Numbered from the stretch's first letter, positions 35,111 to 46,610 are shown. The stretch: DNA of 64,000 nt from Hyaloscypha bicolor E (GCF_002865645.1 NW_020194554.1:62001-126000); one strand, 5' to 3'. Notes: generated by a model from the sequence alone, not told the origin. Program-made: numbers and translations.

Positions 35111-35572
35111 GGTGCAGGGCTTCGGTTACTGGCAGTTCTAAATTCCGCGTGCGGCCGCCGCAAGCGAGAGGCTTCCAGGGTAGAAATATCTTTCCGCGAA
35201 CCTCATTTCGAATTTGGGCGCGCGACAACATCCTCACCATTTAGTTTGTCCAACCTGCAATACCACTTCTGGCACCATTAATTTATACTTCATTGCCTAT
35301 GTACCTCTTCGACCTGTATCTTGCCGAATGTATATGGAAGGCGACAGACAGCGTAGCTGAGGAGAGACTATCACCTCGTTGGAAGGAGATACCGCTGCCT
35401 TGGCAGCCTTGCTGTGAGTACCAAGCACGGCGAGTATGGCCTGCACTTGCATACTGAGTGTACTAAAGATACGACGCACGGTTGATCTCGATTGAGGAAT
35501 TTACGGGACTATTGGGGGGAGACAGAAGGAGCGATAAGCAAAGCTTTCCAGCGCTTCTCGGACTCTATAGAG

Positions 35573-37957
35573 ATGTTCAAATCCCTCATTGATCTTAAAG
35601 ATCAGGCGTCTTTGCTGCGGAACAGGCCAGAAAATAAAAATGGCGACACGGCAGAGGCGGCCCAGGATCCAGGCCTCCTACAAGGCACCTTGCAAAGCCT
35701 GAATCTGCCAAGAAAGTACTGGCACGATAAGCTGGGGAGCTTTTACAAGGACCAATTCAATCCCAAAGATGGTTTTGTGCAACATGTTCGTCAGACAGTT
35801 TCAATGCCTAAGCAGTGGATGCTCGACTTTATTGACGAGGGCAACCCGAAACCGGCTCCTTTGACGACGCAAGAGCTAGAGCGAGCCGCTGCATGGGCTA
35901 ATTTTCTTGAATCCGCCAGTGATGGTGCAAAAGCGGATTACGCTTACCAGCCATTGGGCTCAATGTCGACCCTGTCAACCCGACTTGTGAGGCTTCTACC
36001 AGCAGAAGACCTGGAGGATATCCAGTTGGTGATAGAATGTGTGGAACTGGACAACTGTGTTAGCTATGAAGCGTTGTCATACTGTTGGGGTGATGCTTCG
36101 GTCAAGACGACCATTCGTTGCGAAGGTGGCGCATTACATGTCACGAAGAATCTGAAGGCCGCTTTGCTCTACTTACGGAATAGGACAGCAGAGCGACTTC
36201 TCTGGATCGACGCCGTGTGCATCAACCAGGAAGACCTGCAGGAGCGTTCACAGCAGGTTGGCATCATGCGTGATATATACCGGAATGCATCCGGAACTAT
36301 TGTGTGGCTCGGCGAAGAAAATCAAAACAGTGGCCTCGGGATAGAGCTCTGTGAGAAGCTGCGTGAATTTTTCAAGGATGAAGGGAAGGATCTGAAGACC
36401 CCTGAGATGCAGTTCAATTATAGGACGCCATGGTCACTGAATCACCAAGATCCTTTCAACCCATCATATGCGCAAACTGACGAAGGCGATTTCAATAAAA
36501 AAGCGAGGAGTAAGGAAAATGAGGAAAGAGATGAAAGTGAGAACGCCGAAGACTCTAATGTAGATCTACCTTTGCGCATGAATCCACCGAATGTCTATGA
36601 GCTCCTGGCGCTACGAGATCTAGCTCGCCGACAATGGTTCCGGCGCACCTGGATAACTCAAGAGCTAAGTCTTGCCTCTAAAGCCACCATGGTCTGCGGT
36701 CACCGCTCGATCAGTTGGGATACCTTCATTTTTGGTTTCACAATGACTTTCGTCAACGGAAAGAGAGCATCGGGCGGCTGGCCTGAAGACGAAAACTTCA
36801 TTGGAGCACTTGCGCAAATCCGTGAGTGGGTCCATCGATCAGAATCCGTCCCATCCGTCCATTACCTTCACCCGGTAACACTGCTGGATCTGTTGCACGA
36901 CTGCCGCATCTTTGAAGCCACGGATCCGCGGGACAAAGTATACGGGCTTCTCGGCATCGCGCCTCCGGACAGCGAGGCCACCTCTGTTCAGGTGGATTAC
37001 AGCAAGAGTGTTGAGGAGGTATACGAGGACCTTGCGAACTTGATCCTGTCGTCATCCGGAAACCTCGACCTTCTCTCTGTACCGCAAAACAATTCGCAGT
37101 TCAGCCAGCGCCTGCCGTCTTGGGCTCCTGACTGGAGCCACACAGCATCTTCAAGGCTAGATCTCGTTTTCCCCACTGGCGAGAGAGCGATCGCGAGCGG
37201 CCCGATCCGTGAGTTCGCCGCGTCGCGGGGATCCACGTCTATTCCCACATTTAAGGGTCGTCGCATCCTTATTATCTCTGGTTACTTTGTGGATAGCATC
37301 ACTCAGCTATCTGAAATCATCCAGCCTCCCAAGCTTGATCAACTCCAGAAGCAGATGCTCGGCCAAAAGCTTGACGACATGGAGTCTGTCCTAGAGGCTG
37401 AGGGGCTAGCGAGTATGAGCACATATTTCGACGTGATGATGTTGATCGAAGACTTGGCGCTAGGCAGCACCGATGATTCCATATATCCAACCGGCGAGTT
37501 GCGCACGCGCGCTTTCTGGCGTACACTCTGCACTGATATCTCACCCAACCACCTTGAGTCTGCCGAGCAGGCCTTCACAAGCTGGCGACGGGCGATGAAG
37601 GCCCCGCGTGTGCTGAAAAAATACCGCGTCGATAAGTTTCGTGACATGTATAACTACCTCGCAGCGGTTGGTTACAGCGTGACAGATACCGTGTATGACG
37701 GTGACGGGTTGTTCTTAATGCTGATGCGACCGGCGTTCTACTCCCGATTCGCAATTACCAAAATGGGGTACTTTGCGTTGGTGCCACCGACGACGAGAGT
37801 CGACGACCAGGTCGGACTGTTTAAAGGGGGGAAGGTCCCTCTTATCATCCGACAGGAGGATAACCAATCGCGCCTGGTCGGCGAGAGCTATGTCCATGGC
37901 ATTATGCAGGGGGAGGCCTTCGATGAAACTAAGTGCAGGGAGCTGGAGCTTATATAA
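35573..37957 (+). CDS. HET-domain (heterokaryon incompatibility) protein
   Basis: A single open exon gives 794 residues from the ATG at 35573; the frame is open further upstream but without an ATG. HET signatures appear in order around residues 165-350: SYEALSYCWGDAS, LLWIDAVCINQEDLQERS, MRDIYRNASGTIVWLGEE, then an acidic insert rich in Glu/Asp/Lys, and RRQWFRRTWITQELSLA. The C-terminal section has the usual CRIFEATDPRDKVYGLLGI and SYVHGIMQGEAFDE. HET proteins trigger cell death when genetically different hyphae fuse; many copies have no assigned partner. The first 160 residues are a helical region without a named domain. The gene borders AT-rich block 2, fitting a variable compartment. It appears intact. 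Confidence 0.88.
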   Translation: MFKSLIDLKDQASLLRNRPENKNGDTAEAAQDPGLLQGTLQSLNLPRKYWHDKLGSFYKDQFNPKDGFVQHVRQTVSMPKQWMLDFIDEGNPKPAPLTTQELERAAAWANFLESASDGAKADYAYQPLGSMSTLSTRLVRLLPAEDLEDIQLVIECVELDNCVSYEALSYCWGDASVKTTIRCEGGALHVTKNLKAALLYLRNRTAERLLWIDAVCINQEDLQERSQQVGIMRDIYRNASGTIVWLGEENQNSGLGIELCEKLREFFKDEGKDLKTPEMQFNYRTPWSLNHQDPFNPSYAQTDEGDFNKKARSKENEERDESENAEDSNVDLPLRMNPPNVYELLALRDLARRQWFRRTWITQELSLASKATMVCGHRSISWDTFIFGFTMTFVNGKRASGGWPEDENFIGALAQIREWVHRSESVPSVHYLHPVTLLDLLHDCRIFEATDPRDKVYGLLGIAPPDSEATSVQVDYSKSVEEVYEDLANLILSSSGNLDLLSVPQNNSQFSQRLPSWAPDWSHTASSRLDLVFPTGERAIASGPIREFAASRGSTSIPTFKGRRILIISGYFVDSITQLSEIIQPPKLDQLQKQMLGQKLDDMESVLEAEGLASMSTYFDVMMLIEDLALGSTDDSIYPTGELRTRAFWRTLCTDISPNHLESAEQAFTSWRRAMKAPRVLKKYRVDKFRDMYNYLAAVGYSVTDTVYDGDGLFLMLMRPAFYSRFAITKMGYFALVPPTTRVDDQVGLFKGGKVPLIIRQEDNQSRLVGESYVHGIMQGEAFDETKCRELELI

Positions 37958-38795
37958 ATGGCCACACACAAGAAAAGAGGGGAACGCTGCCTGTTTAGGG
38001 GTTTTCACAAGTGCTTGGTTGCTGTTGGGGATTTGGTCTCAAAACAAGCATACACATCAAATTATCGTCTCGTCTCACAAAACCCTCAGATGGGCTGAGT
38101 CTCAACTTCTGAGATTGGTACTCAATTTGAAGTCAATTCATGACAGGGGGTTCCAAGTGGAATTGAGGGAGCGAGGCCCTTTTAATTACTTTCTGTTGCA
38201 GTACTATTGCAGTGAGATCTCTTATTTAGGCATAATGCGATCACTCTGCTTAGCGGGGCTCTGTGCACCCATATTCTGGAGTTCTCACACTTCACCTGAG
38301 CTCTTTTCTAGCCGCTTTTTAATCAACTCTTTTACTTCAAATGCAACTCCCCACTCTGCTTTATTTATGTGCATTACTTTCTAATGCGATTGGTAAAGAC
38401 ATATTTGCAGAAGTTAAAAAATAGCAGATTCTCATGGTGCTCAGTGTGCTCAGATGAGCTGGCTGAGTGGTGATGAACGCCTGAGCCGGAGGAGCAAGCC
38501 TCCTAACCGAATGCGACAAACAAGAGAGTGCTGACTCATTTTACCCATTTACACCAATCCGGCCCGAGGGCCCGAGGCAAACTCCTCGACCCATACAAAG
38601 CCATTATCCTCACTGGCCAGTTTCGCGGTTGCAATTTGCTTGAATTGGACCGTTTGGAATATGAAATCTATTGCATTTCATAAGGAAACCACCAGTATTT
38701 TTCTAGTGAATGACTGTATAATCAATACCTCTAATATCACACCATGTCCTGCTTCGCCCGGCCCTCGACAATGTGTAGTCCCAACAGACCTCTCT
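37958..38795. other. Interval without supported gene
   Basis: 3' UTR of the HET gene and intergenic DNA; no recognisable gene. A plus-strand ORF at 38640-38981 is antisense to the dehydrogenase 3' end and is considered a shadow. Confidence 0.4.
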
Positions 38796-40498
38796 CTACC
38801 AAGGGAGATTTGTTCCGTCATAATTCCAGAAAGAGTTCGTCTGCTCGATGGTCACAGTCTCGAATATCTTCACGCATCCGGCAGCCGAATTGTGGGGAGT
38901 AACTCTGGCGAAGTTGGGAGCATACTTGTTCATCCATTCTTCGATCTCAGCGCCAATCTCGGTCATAGGAACCCACCCTAAAGAGATAACATTAGTATGA
39001 TCAAACTTCGACGTACTCAGGATCGAAAAGAATTGGTAGGATTGACTTACCTGGATGAACCAAAGCAGTAGTAGTACCCTCATGGCTCAAGGCACCTCCC
39101 CATTTTCGGATAAGCATGTTGGGTGCTGCTCGGGAGACGCAGTATGAGTCGTTGAGACCTGGCATACCCTCGGCAAGCTCGATGGATCCGAGCAGAGAAG
39201 TGACGCACTGACGAAGACGAACTTCTTTGCTTTACCCGCACGAATGAGTGGGAGGCAGGAGCGTATGAGGATAGTGTTGTTGATAATTTCGAGCTTCAAT
39301 TCATTTTCAAGCAATGGGAGGCCCCTATGAATTGAATTGTCCTGTTATTTAAGCTGTGTGGTTTTTGGCGAACAAGAATACAGACAGTTCTTCAAAAATG
39401 GCTGTGGGTTGGAAGTTCACACCAGCATTGCTGACGAATACATCGAGACCTTCTGGCAGTAGCTTCGAGACCTCGACTGCGGCATTTTTGATCGATTCGG
39501 GCTATCGATATCCAGTTGTACGATGGCTGATCGCCAGTGTGGGAAATGAGTAGAGTAGAGTAGAGTAGTGGGCCCTACTCATATTCTACTCAAATAAATT
39601 TCTCACTACTCATACTCTACTCAATACTCTACTCAACTACTCTAGAATATTTTAGAGTAGTTGAGTAGTGCGCACGTGACGTTACACGTGATGCGACACG
39701 TGACACGCTGGCCTAATTGGGTAAGGCTCCGGGGTGGCCCGAGTCTAGCGCCACTACATTGCCCAATCAAGTAGTGGCAAGGCTTGGTAAGCAAGGTAGA
39801 ACCATAATATATTCTTAGGCTTCCTCGGCTATTAAGGGCAAACTCTTCTCTCAAGGTGCTCTTATTATATCTAAATTACATAATAGACTTAATAAGAGTA
39901 CTATTAAGATAATATCTTGCTTAAAAAGCTGGGGGCTATTTAAAGACGAATTAGAAGAAGTAAGGGGGGAAGGACAAAAGAAGGAAAAGAAAGATTCCGA
40001 GGAGGGAAATCTGTTTTTTATAAAAAAAAAAGTAGTATTTAAATAGACTTATATAAGCTCTAGTTTAACTTATATACTGCTACTTAATGGGTACCTTATT
40101 TATTTATTAATAATTAAATAAATACCGATTTACCACATTCACGTGACTACTCTTGAGTTACTCTAGAGTAGTACTCTACTCTACTCTACTCAAGTACTAT
40201 ATTACGCTACTCAAACTCTACTCTACTCTACTCAAGACTACTCTAGAGTAGCTTGAGTAGCTTGAGTAGTTTTTGCCCACACTGCTGATCGCTCTTTGGG
40301 ATATTTGCTGAGCAGTGTTTGGAGTTCTGCGGCTTTGCTCGGGTTTTGCACTGAAGCTATGACAAAGTTTTCAGGGGTTTTCAGCTTGATAGATTTTAGC
40401 CATTTGCCAGTAATAAATTCTGCATGGTTTCTTACCAGTTCTTCAACGAAGTGAAGTCCGAGCCCGCGAGAGCTACCAGTGACTAAGTAAGAAGTCAT
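38796..40498 (-). pseudogene. Short-chain dehydrogenase/reductase split by a transposon
   Basis: The N-terminus MTSYLVTGSSRGLG carries the TGxxxGxG cofactor motif. A 51-nt intron (40385-40435) leads to NFVIASVQNPSKA and KYPKERSA. There the 750-bp hAT-like element interrupts the exon. Beyond it the same frame resumes with IVQLDIDSPESI and GLDVFVSNAGVN (the NNAG-type motif). A 61-nt intron (39325-39385) follows, then LRAGKAKKF-like LIRAGKAKKFVFVSAS. Near 39195 a frame slip is needed to reach GLNDSYCVSRAAPNMLIRKW, where the catalytic YxxxK reads YCVSR. A last intron (38978-39050) precedes GWVPMTEIGAEI and the stop at 38796-38798. The family is clear (classical SDR, C-factor-like); the insertion and slip make it non-functional. 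Confidence 0.82.
39535..40284. mobile_element. hAT-like MITE (750 bp) inside the dehydrogenase gene
   Basis: Left end CAGTGTGGGAAATGAGTAG; reverse complement of the right end CAGTGTGGGCAAAAACTAC. The flanking octamers are identical: CTGATCGC at 39527-39534 and at 40285-40292. The ends are followed by arrays of GAGTA/TACTC pentamers over about 130 bp on the left and 140 bp on the right, and the centre is AT-rich. There is no transposase ORF. Ends and the 8-bp duplication fit the hAT superfamily. Removing the element with one octamer copy leaves the host reading frame continuous, so the insertion site is certain. Confidence 0.88.
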
Positions 40499-42327
40499 AC
40501 TGTCGTTCGAGGCAGGGGACAATTTAAAAGTGTTTTGGGTCTGGTCTCGTCTCTGGATGGAGTGATAATGACTTGCAATGGTTCACCATAAAGGTGTGAT
40601 TCGAGTTCATATATGCCGAAGGAAGAGTTATTCGGTGACTTAATAATGGACAACTTTCAAAGCACAATATTGATCAAACTGTACGGCTTAGCAATTAGAT
40701 GATTATTAATCTGCGTCCACGTATGTCAACATCGACTCTTTCCGTAGAGTTTTGCCCTGCAAGTATAGGAGCACATTGATGTGGCCACTTGAAATCCCAA
40801 GTGGCAGGAAGAGCTTGGGATTGATTGGCTGATAAATCCCTCCAGCACGGCTTAGCTGGTAGATGACCAATAAATCTGGGAAAGGCGAGGTAGTTGGTGA
40901 CTTCCGCAGATGAACGGAGCACCTCCCAAGTTGGCTGATTAATAAACTAGAGCGTATGCGAGAATGCATGAACACGCTTATTAATTTGCTGGTGTCGGGA
41001 GGAGGAGCTCCACCGCGGCTGAAGAGTTTTGCGGTCGGCAGTCAACAGCTGTCAACCAAGATCGGCCCTAGATTGCTGCCTGTGGAACCGGAGGACATCG
41101 GCGACGGAGGTGAACAGCTACAGCAATTTACAGCGCCATAGCCCTTAATTTAGTATGAAAACCGCCATCGAGACAAATGTAATCAACACAGCGGAGCAAA
41201 TTGGTGGTCTTATTGAAAAGTAATCGATTTATTGAAGGAAAATCGATATATTGAAGGTTGACAGACTGCAGAATGACTAGATACAGAAGTGAGTTCTGGA
41301 AACAGAGGAAAAATGTCCAAAGTAAGGGATTTATTCCCATTACCCTTCGGCAATACCGGTAATGCCGAGCCCGCTTTCTCCGATACATTATCAATCAGCT
41401 GATAAATCAAAGGTAATCAAAATGACGATATACTAGTAAGCTTCGTAAGCTCGGCGAGTGACGCATGACAAATGAGAGTGGAGAACCCTAAATTAGTGGT
41501 TGAACCTGGTGCTGGAAGGACTGGTAAGCTAGCTATGGTAGCGTACCAATTTCAATAGGTCTGGTTGACTGGCTCATCTTCCGCCATGCACCACCAGTCC
41601 CGTACTCGCCAACCAGGTATAGCAATCTCGAAGGCGTAGACCTCTGCCGCGAGGGCTCCCTTTCCATCATTACCCTTCTGTACGGGAATCCCTACCAGAC
41701 GGGTCTGCTCGTCGATATGCATATTCTTGGTGCACAAGCGTTCAATACTTCATGTGTGAACCAGAAGACGCTAAAGGATCATGGCTCAGAGAGGGTGGTG
41801 GCTCCATGGAACGAAGATCAAAATAAGACTTTGGATCAGTGAAATTACATGCCTCCTCAAGATTACGTTGACGGGGCTTTCGACTCAACTGAAGATTCAT
41901 ATGATGGGAACGACAATGACTATGAAGACTGGACGAGGGAGGACTGGCAGGGGCCGCCGTCATAATTCCCGGCTTGTGGGTTTACGGCGAGGACTAATTC
42001 TTGCAATACAGTTCAATGCAAGAAATTATCAACGACATTCCCTTCTTTGATTCCCCCTAAGTACAAGGAAGTGTTTCTAGCAGCGTGGAATAGCACCTCG
42101 TTTACATTAGCGACATCACATCTGTTGTCCCCCCTGCGAAAAGTCGTTGACGATGCCCCGACGAAGAAATTTGGAACGCTGTATACGATCTTGCCACTCC
42201 GTCCACTCTTTCTCCACGTCCGCCACCAAATCTTGATCAAACTCCACTTTCACTCAACACGAGTGTCGTCGATGCGACTAGATATAGGAAACATGTAGAT
42301 AATTCTGAAGAACGAGATGCTCTCTCC
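40499..42327. other. Interval with unassigned coding-like fragments
   Basis: No gene is called. On the minus strand there are coding-like fragments: VEFDQDLVADVEKEWTEW through LRRGIVNDFSQGGQ (about 42120-42250), a Ser-rich piece with YESSVESKAPSTSS (about 41880-41940) and MHIDEQTRLVGIPVQKG through VRDWWCMAEDEP (41552-41725). They lie in different frames with stops between. A decayed gene or an unsolved multi-exon gene is possible; no family was recognised. Confidence 0.35.
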
Positions 42328-44296
42328 TCAGATCCCAAAATTTTCAGCCCACTCTAACAACTTCAGCTCATATTTCTTCAGCTCCAATTTTCCATCATTG
42401 CTTGCCCAATATGATACCAAAACTCTAGGATCTGACCCCTGGCCATTCAGAATATCATCCCATCTCCGTTCCCATAACCTTGCCAGTTCTGCCATCGTGC
42501 TGTCTCTTCCATACGCTCTCCTAGCGTCCTCCGCAAACCTCTTGATATGAGGGTATTGCACAGCTGAAATTGTACTTTTTAACTGTTGTAACTCTTGGAC
42601 GCTGGAGTCGGCCCCGAATAATAGATTCGCAACGTGGCTGTTGAAGAGACATAGAGTCAGTAAGCCAACTGGCACAATATAGTGTCTTACTTACACTTCT
42701 ACACCTATATAATGCATGAAATGCTCCACACGGTGAAGACTGTATTGACTTGCCCAGATTGATGGATCGGTCTCAAAGCATGTTTTCAGCCAGAGGCTAT
42801 AAACCTTGGGCCAGTTCAGCCTCTCACGGTAGTGTTGAGCAAGACTTATTTGTAGCGAAGGCATTGGAGGTAGATCGCGTGGCCAACGCTTTCCTGGACA
42901 TCCTTCACGGCAGATTCGCCTCGCTGAGGCTTCGACAGCTTCAGGGGAAGTTGTTTTAGGGTCCAATTGCAATAATGCCCTTAGTTGATCCTGTGATTCT
43001 TTAGTCGGTCTATTGGGCTCGGTGTCTTCGGTTCTCCATTCCCCTAGAGCTTCTTTCTCACACTTCTTGCATTTGCATATAAAGTAATAATTTGTTAGTT
43101 GCTTTTGGCGGAAGTCAAAGCTTTCAGTAGGGTCAGTATATGAAATTGTTATCTCTTCCCCCGCCATAATAGTCTTAATCGATCGGACTCGCAACTCTGG
43201 TCCTTCAAAAAAGAAGGCAGAATTTGGATCACATGAATGATTCATGAGGGCGGCAAATGGCTCTAGACAGCTGCCTAGAGTGGTCCCCTCCGGACTTGCT
43301 ATGCTCATGCTATTGATAACGAACTATGAATATTAGTAAAGAATTCCAAAGGGGCATATGTTGACAGGTTTGTTGATATAGTACTGGATGGGAATAAAAT
43401 GGTAAAAGTATAAAGAAAGGGATGGATTGATCTTGAAAAGCTGCAGACGAGCAAACAAAACTATCCTTACAATACAAATTAAGTCTTCCAGAACGTCTTG
43501 TTCCACACTTGTATTGGCCCATATCTTGATATTTTGACAAGCTCTGTCAACATCGGGCCAGAACGATGTATCAGTGGTTTTTAACTTATCCTTGTGTGAC
43601 TTTAGATTCAGGAGAGCAGACCATTTATTCTCCGTCAGCTGGCCGCTCAGGTGCATATGCAAGAGACGCATTGTTGCACGCATAATGTGCCCAATACCCT
43701 CCGACCGATGTAAGCCAAATCTGATGTCGAGAAGTTAATTTGAGCCAAAGAGACGCTCGGATTCAAGAATTCGCACATTTTGCACTCTGCCTTGCGGTGT
43801 CTCTTCCAGGCTTTCTTTTGACATGCCTACGAAAGATTGTTAGATCATATAATAGGGTATTTACTTGAATCAGAGAAGCCGAATACCTTTGAGCAATATC
43901 GCACAACTTTGCAAGTGCTGCACACCGACAGGCTGAGCTGTTTTGTGGGATTTGTTTCCCGGTAAAGTGCGCTGCCAGTCCACACGAGGCAGCTGTCGCA
44001 TGTATCGTTCATATGGCTATCGCTTCTTTAGAGACAGAAAGAGTTAGCATGCAAATAAGATAGTAGATATAGGTGTGCTACCAGCTGGTTATAGGGTTAA
44101 CGTACTGGACGGTCACGAGAGTTTGGGCGACACGAAAAATGTCTTCGTTACCCTGAATTTGCCCCTCAACGAGGATACCCGAACCGGCTGTGATGATGTC
44201 TGAAGTTGATATGCGAAGAGGAACGCGAGACTCAACACCTAGAAAGGAGTCGTCAACTGCTTGACCAGCGTGGTTTCCTTCTGATAAAGTCTCCAT
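42328..44296 (-). CDS. SET-MYND (SMYD-like) lysine methyltransferase family protein
   Basis: Six exons join with consistent phases to about 522 residues; introns are 42638-42694, 43324-43470, 43721-43776, 43827-43886 and 44026-44105. The MYND zinc finger is CDSCLVWTG, then CSTCKVVRYCSKACQKKAW and HRKAEC, split by the 60-nt intron exactly after YCSK. The split SET domain gives ITAGSGILVEGQIQGNEDIF at the N-terminus and LEPFAALMNHSCDPNSAF, AGEEITISYTDP after the finger (NHSC and ISYTD are the AdoMet/substrate motifs). A post-SET-like CKCKKCEKEA follows. The C-terminal third is helical repeat-like, as in SMYD proteins. Predicted role: AdoMet-dependent lysine methylation of histone or other proteins. 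The gene appears intact; the MYND finger may bind protein partners. Confidence 0.9.
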
Positions 44297-44677
44297 TGCT
44301 AGATAATTGGCGAAAAGCCAGTATAGTGCAGCGAGGCCGATGGAGCGTCTTCATATAGGATAAGATTGCGTCTTAATATGTGCAGTGGATTGACGGACAG
44401 GCACTGTGTAAGTGCCAAGATGTGGAACAATGTCCGTCTGCGCGCTGACGTGTGAGGGGGAAATCGGATCGAAAGTTTGCGATAGGGCGGCTGCATAAGT
44501 GTGGATAACCTCCTCGACGTGGCAGTTACCGAGAGGCCATCTTGAAGTTACACAGCATGCGAGATGGGACTAATGACCGAGAGGCTGCTCAGTTCGAGTT
44601 GAATGGCGTTTCGGCCAGTGCTTGGGTGGTATTATCCTTGGGCCCACTGTAAGTTATTCAAGGGGGGGATAGTTCTA

Positions 44678-44919
44678 GAAGGGTTCACCAGCCAAACGCC
44701 CACACCACGCAACCACCCACTTTTACCCCTGTCAGAACACCAAAAAATTGACCCTTTTTCAAAGTGCTTGAAAAATCCCCAGAACTCCATAGATTATAGA
44801 GAATACTCCGGGGAGTCCGAATATAGAGTTTATTTCCCCAAGTTGTGTTATTGTAGTCAAATCTAAGTTTGAGCGGTTGAGCGGTTGAGCGGTGTGGGCG
44901 TTTGGCTGGTGAACTCTTC
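44678..44919. mobile_element. TA-flanked MITE (242 bp), Tc1/mariner-like
   Basis: The left end GAAGGGTTCACCAGCCAAAC continues to CGCCCACACC. The reverse complement of the right end is the same with one mismatch (GAAGAGTTCACC...), so about 29 bp are inverted. Each end abuts TA (44676-44677 and 44920-44921), as after TA-target transposition. A tandem GAGCGGTT array lies just inside the right end. No ORF. It lies upstream of the SET-MYND gene on its 5' side, within about 400 bp of the start. Confidence 0.75.
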
Positions 44920-44921
44920 TA

Positions 44922-45740
44922 AGAAATTAGTAAATGCATGTCAAATCATGTATCCGGTGGAGAGTTACGACAACCAAAAGCTCTAGAGCATAGTTACTAC
45001 TGAAGTATATAGAAAACATTTTTAATATCTCGCGTGTTTATTAAAGGCTCAATCCTCCAATCGCTTGATTGGAAGACGATTTGTAAGGAATGAAAAGTAG
45101 AGCAAAACAGAAATGGGATTTTAGGTCTTGGCAAGCGTCACTTCACTCATATAAAAATTGTCTGCAATGCAAGAGAAATAGAGTCTAACCTACATCACGA
45201 GAAGGTAAGCAATTCGTGAATCTTCGTTGAAGTTGTCAACGAGTTAACAATTCTCCTGTTGTAGGTATATGCCCTCTTGCACCACCTCATCCATTTAAGG
45301 TAATCAGCTCGGCGGAATTACGGGATAAAGAAAGCTGCTCTCGTCTGCGGAGTCGATATTATTAAAGTACCGCTTACGATTGGGCCTTGATTCAGAGATA
45401 CGCCAATTCCAAATGGCCGAAGAAACCGATATTTTACAAGTACATAAGTCTGTGAAAGGGATTCAGAGGTTCAGAGGCGCCTTCGGCTAAACCTACCGAA
45501 TGTTATGGCACGCGCGATGATAGGTAACTCCTTATGTATATCTAAACAATTCATTTAGTTTAGGGAGGAAAATCGTCAATTCTCTGTGTACATGTTGCTT
45601 GCTTACTTTAAACTCAAAGCAGAACTCGAAAGGGCGCTGGTTATGCGGCGCGTAGTAAGTGTCACATGTCACATCACACCCCTATATCTCAAGTTTGCTT
45701 CACCTACTTACCTATCTCTCTATTCTTTCTCAAATCCTAA
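44922..45740. other. Interval without supported gene
   Basis: About 0.8 kb of ordinary-composition DNA between the MITE and the 3' end of the low-complexity gene. Nothing recognised. Confidence 0.4.
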
Positions 45741-46610
45741 TTACCATCCCCTGTAGTCTCCAGGCATCGGAGGAACTCCGAATCTAGGACCTCCGTATGT
45801 TTGGTCAAATCGGATTCCATCGTCTCTCCCTCCCTGGCCCCTATATCCTGAGAAGTTGTCCGGGCCTGGGTCTCTTCCTCTTCCACTCCCACTCCCACCC
45901 CCATTTCTGCTTCCTCCAGCTTCTTGAAAGCGCGAAGGACCAGGGCCCAGCCCAGAGCGATGCTGCGGTGCATGCGCCTCAAACTCCTTGCCTACTTCCC
46001 TCTCGGCAGTAACTCTATCATAGCCACGGCTAACAAAATAAGATATGAGTTGCTCGCGAGTAGAGGTGGTGGAATAATTATTCCAAGCACCGGGGTCGTG
46101 GGGGATACGGTCTGGCTCTTCGTCTCCATATGTATATGGGGCTGGAGAGTTTTGTCTCGCTGAGGATGATGATTGAGGGGGAGGTGCGGAGCGAGAGGAA
46201 GAGGAGTAGGATGAGTAAGATGAATATGACGATTGGCTTTGACGTGGTGGCGAGGGAGCGCGAGTTGGGGGAGGGGAGGATGTACGGTACCCACGATTCG
46301 CCGTGGAGGAGAATGGCGACCGAGCGTTGCTTCTATAGCTACCGGTATAGCTACTTGTATAGGTGCTGCATCCTGGTCTTGGAGGTGGTGATGGAGTGCA
46401 GCTACGACCTCGAGGCTCATCGCTTTCATAATCGTAATGGGGGCGGTCTGAACTCGAAGTTCTACTAGTAGAGCGACTTGGACGACTAGCTGCGTAGAAG
46501 TTCACGTCACGATAGTACGGACCAGTGTGGTTATCGTCGGAATTGGAATCATAGCCAGCGCGGTATCTGCTCCCGCCGCTTCCAGAGCCGTGGGATCCGT
46601 ATCCAGACAT
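45741..46610 (-). CDS. Ser/Gly/Arg-rich low-complexity protein
   Basis: A single exon of 289 residues from the ATG at 46610 (MSGYGSHGSGSGGSRYRAGY). The N-terminal two thirds are Ser/Tyr/Pro/Arg-rich with SYSSYSSYSSSSRSAPPP and similar runs. A short folded-looking segment, STREQLISYFVSRGYDRVTAEREVGKEFE, may be a helical module. The C-terminus is RGG-like (GSGRGRDPGPDNFSGYRGQGG) and ends GVPPMPGDYRGW. The composition resembles RNA-binding or stress-related disordered proteins, but no RRM or zinc motif is present. The frame extends 38 codons upstream of this ATG; the chosen start avoids that unlike N-terminus. Function unknown. It is divergently paired with the small Cys-rich gene at 47099. Confidence 0.65.
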   Translation of the reverse strand: MSGYGSHGSGSGGSRYRAGYDSNSDDNHTGPYYRDVNFYAASRPSRSTSRTSSSDRPHYDYESDEPRGRSCTPSPPPRPGCSTYTSSYTGSYRSNARSPFSSTANRGYRTSSPPPTRAPSPPRQSQSSYSSYSSYSSSSRSAPPPQSSSSARQNSPAPYTYGDEEPDRIPHDPGAWNNYSTTSTREQLISYFVSRGYDRVTAEREVGKEFEAHAPQHRSGLGPGPSRFQEAGGSRNGGGSGSGRGRDPGPDNFSGYRGQGGRDDGIRFDQTYGGPRFGVPPMPGDYRGW

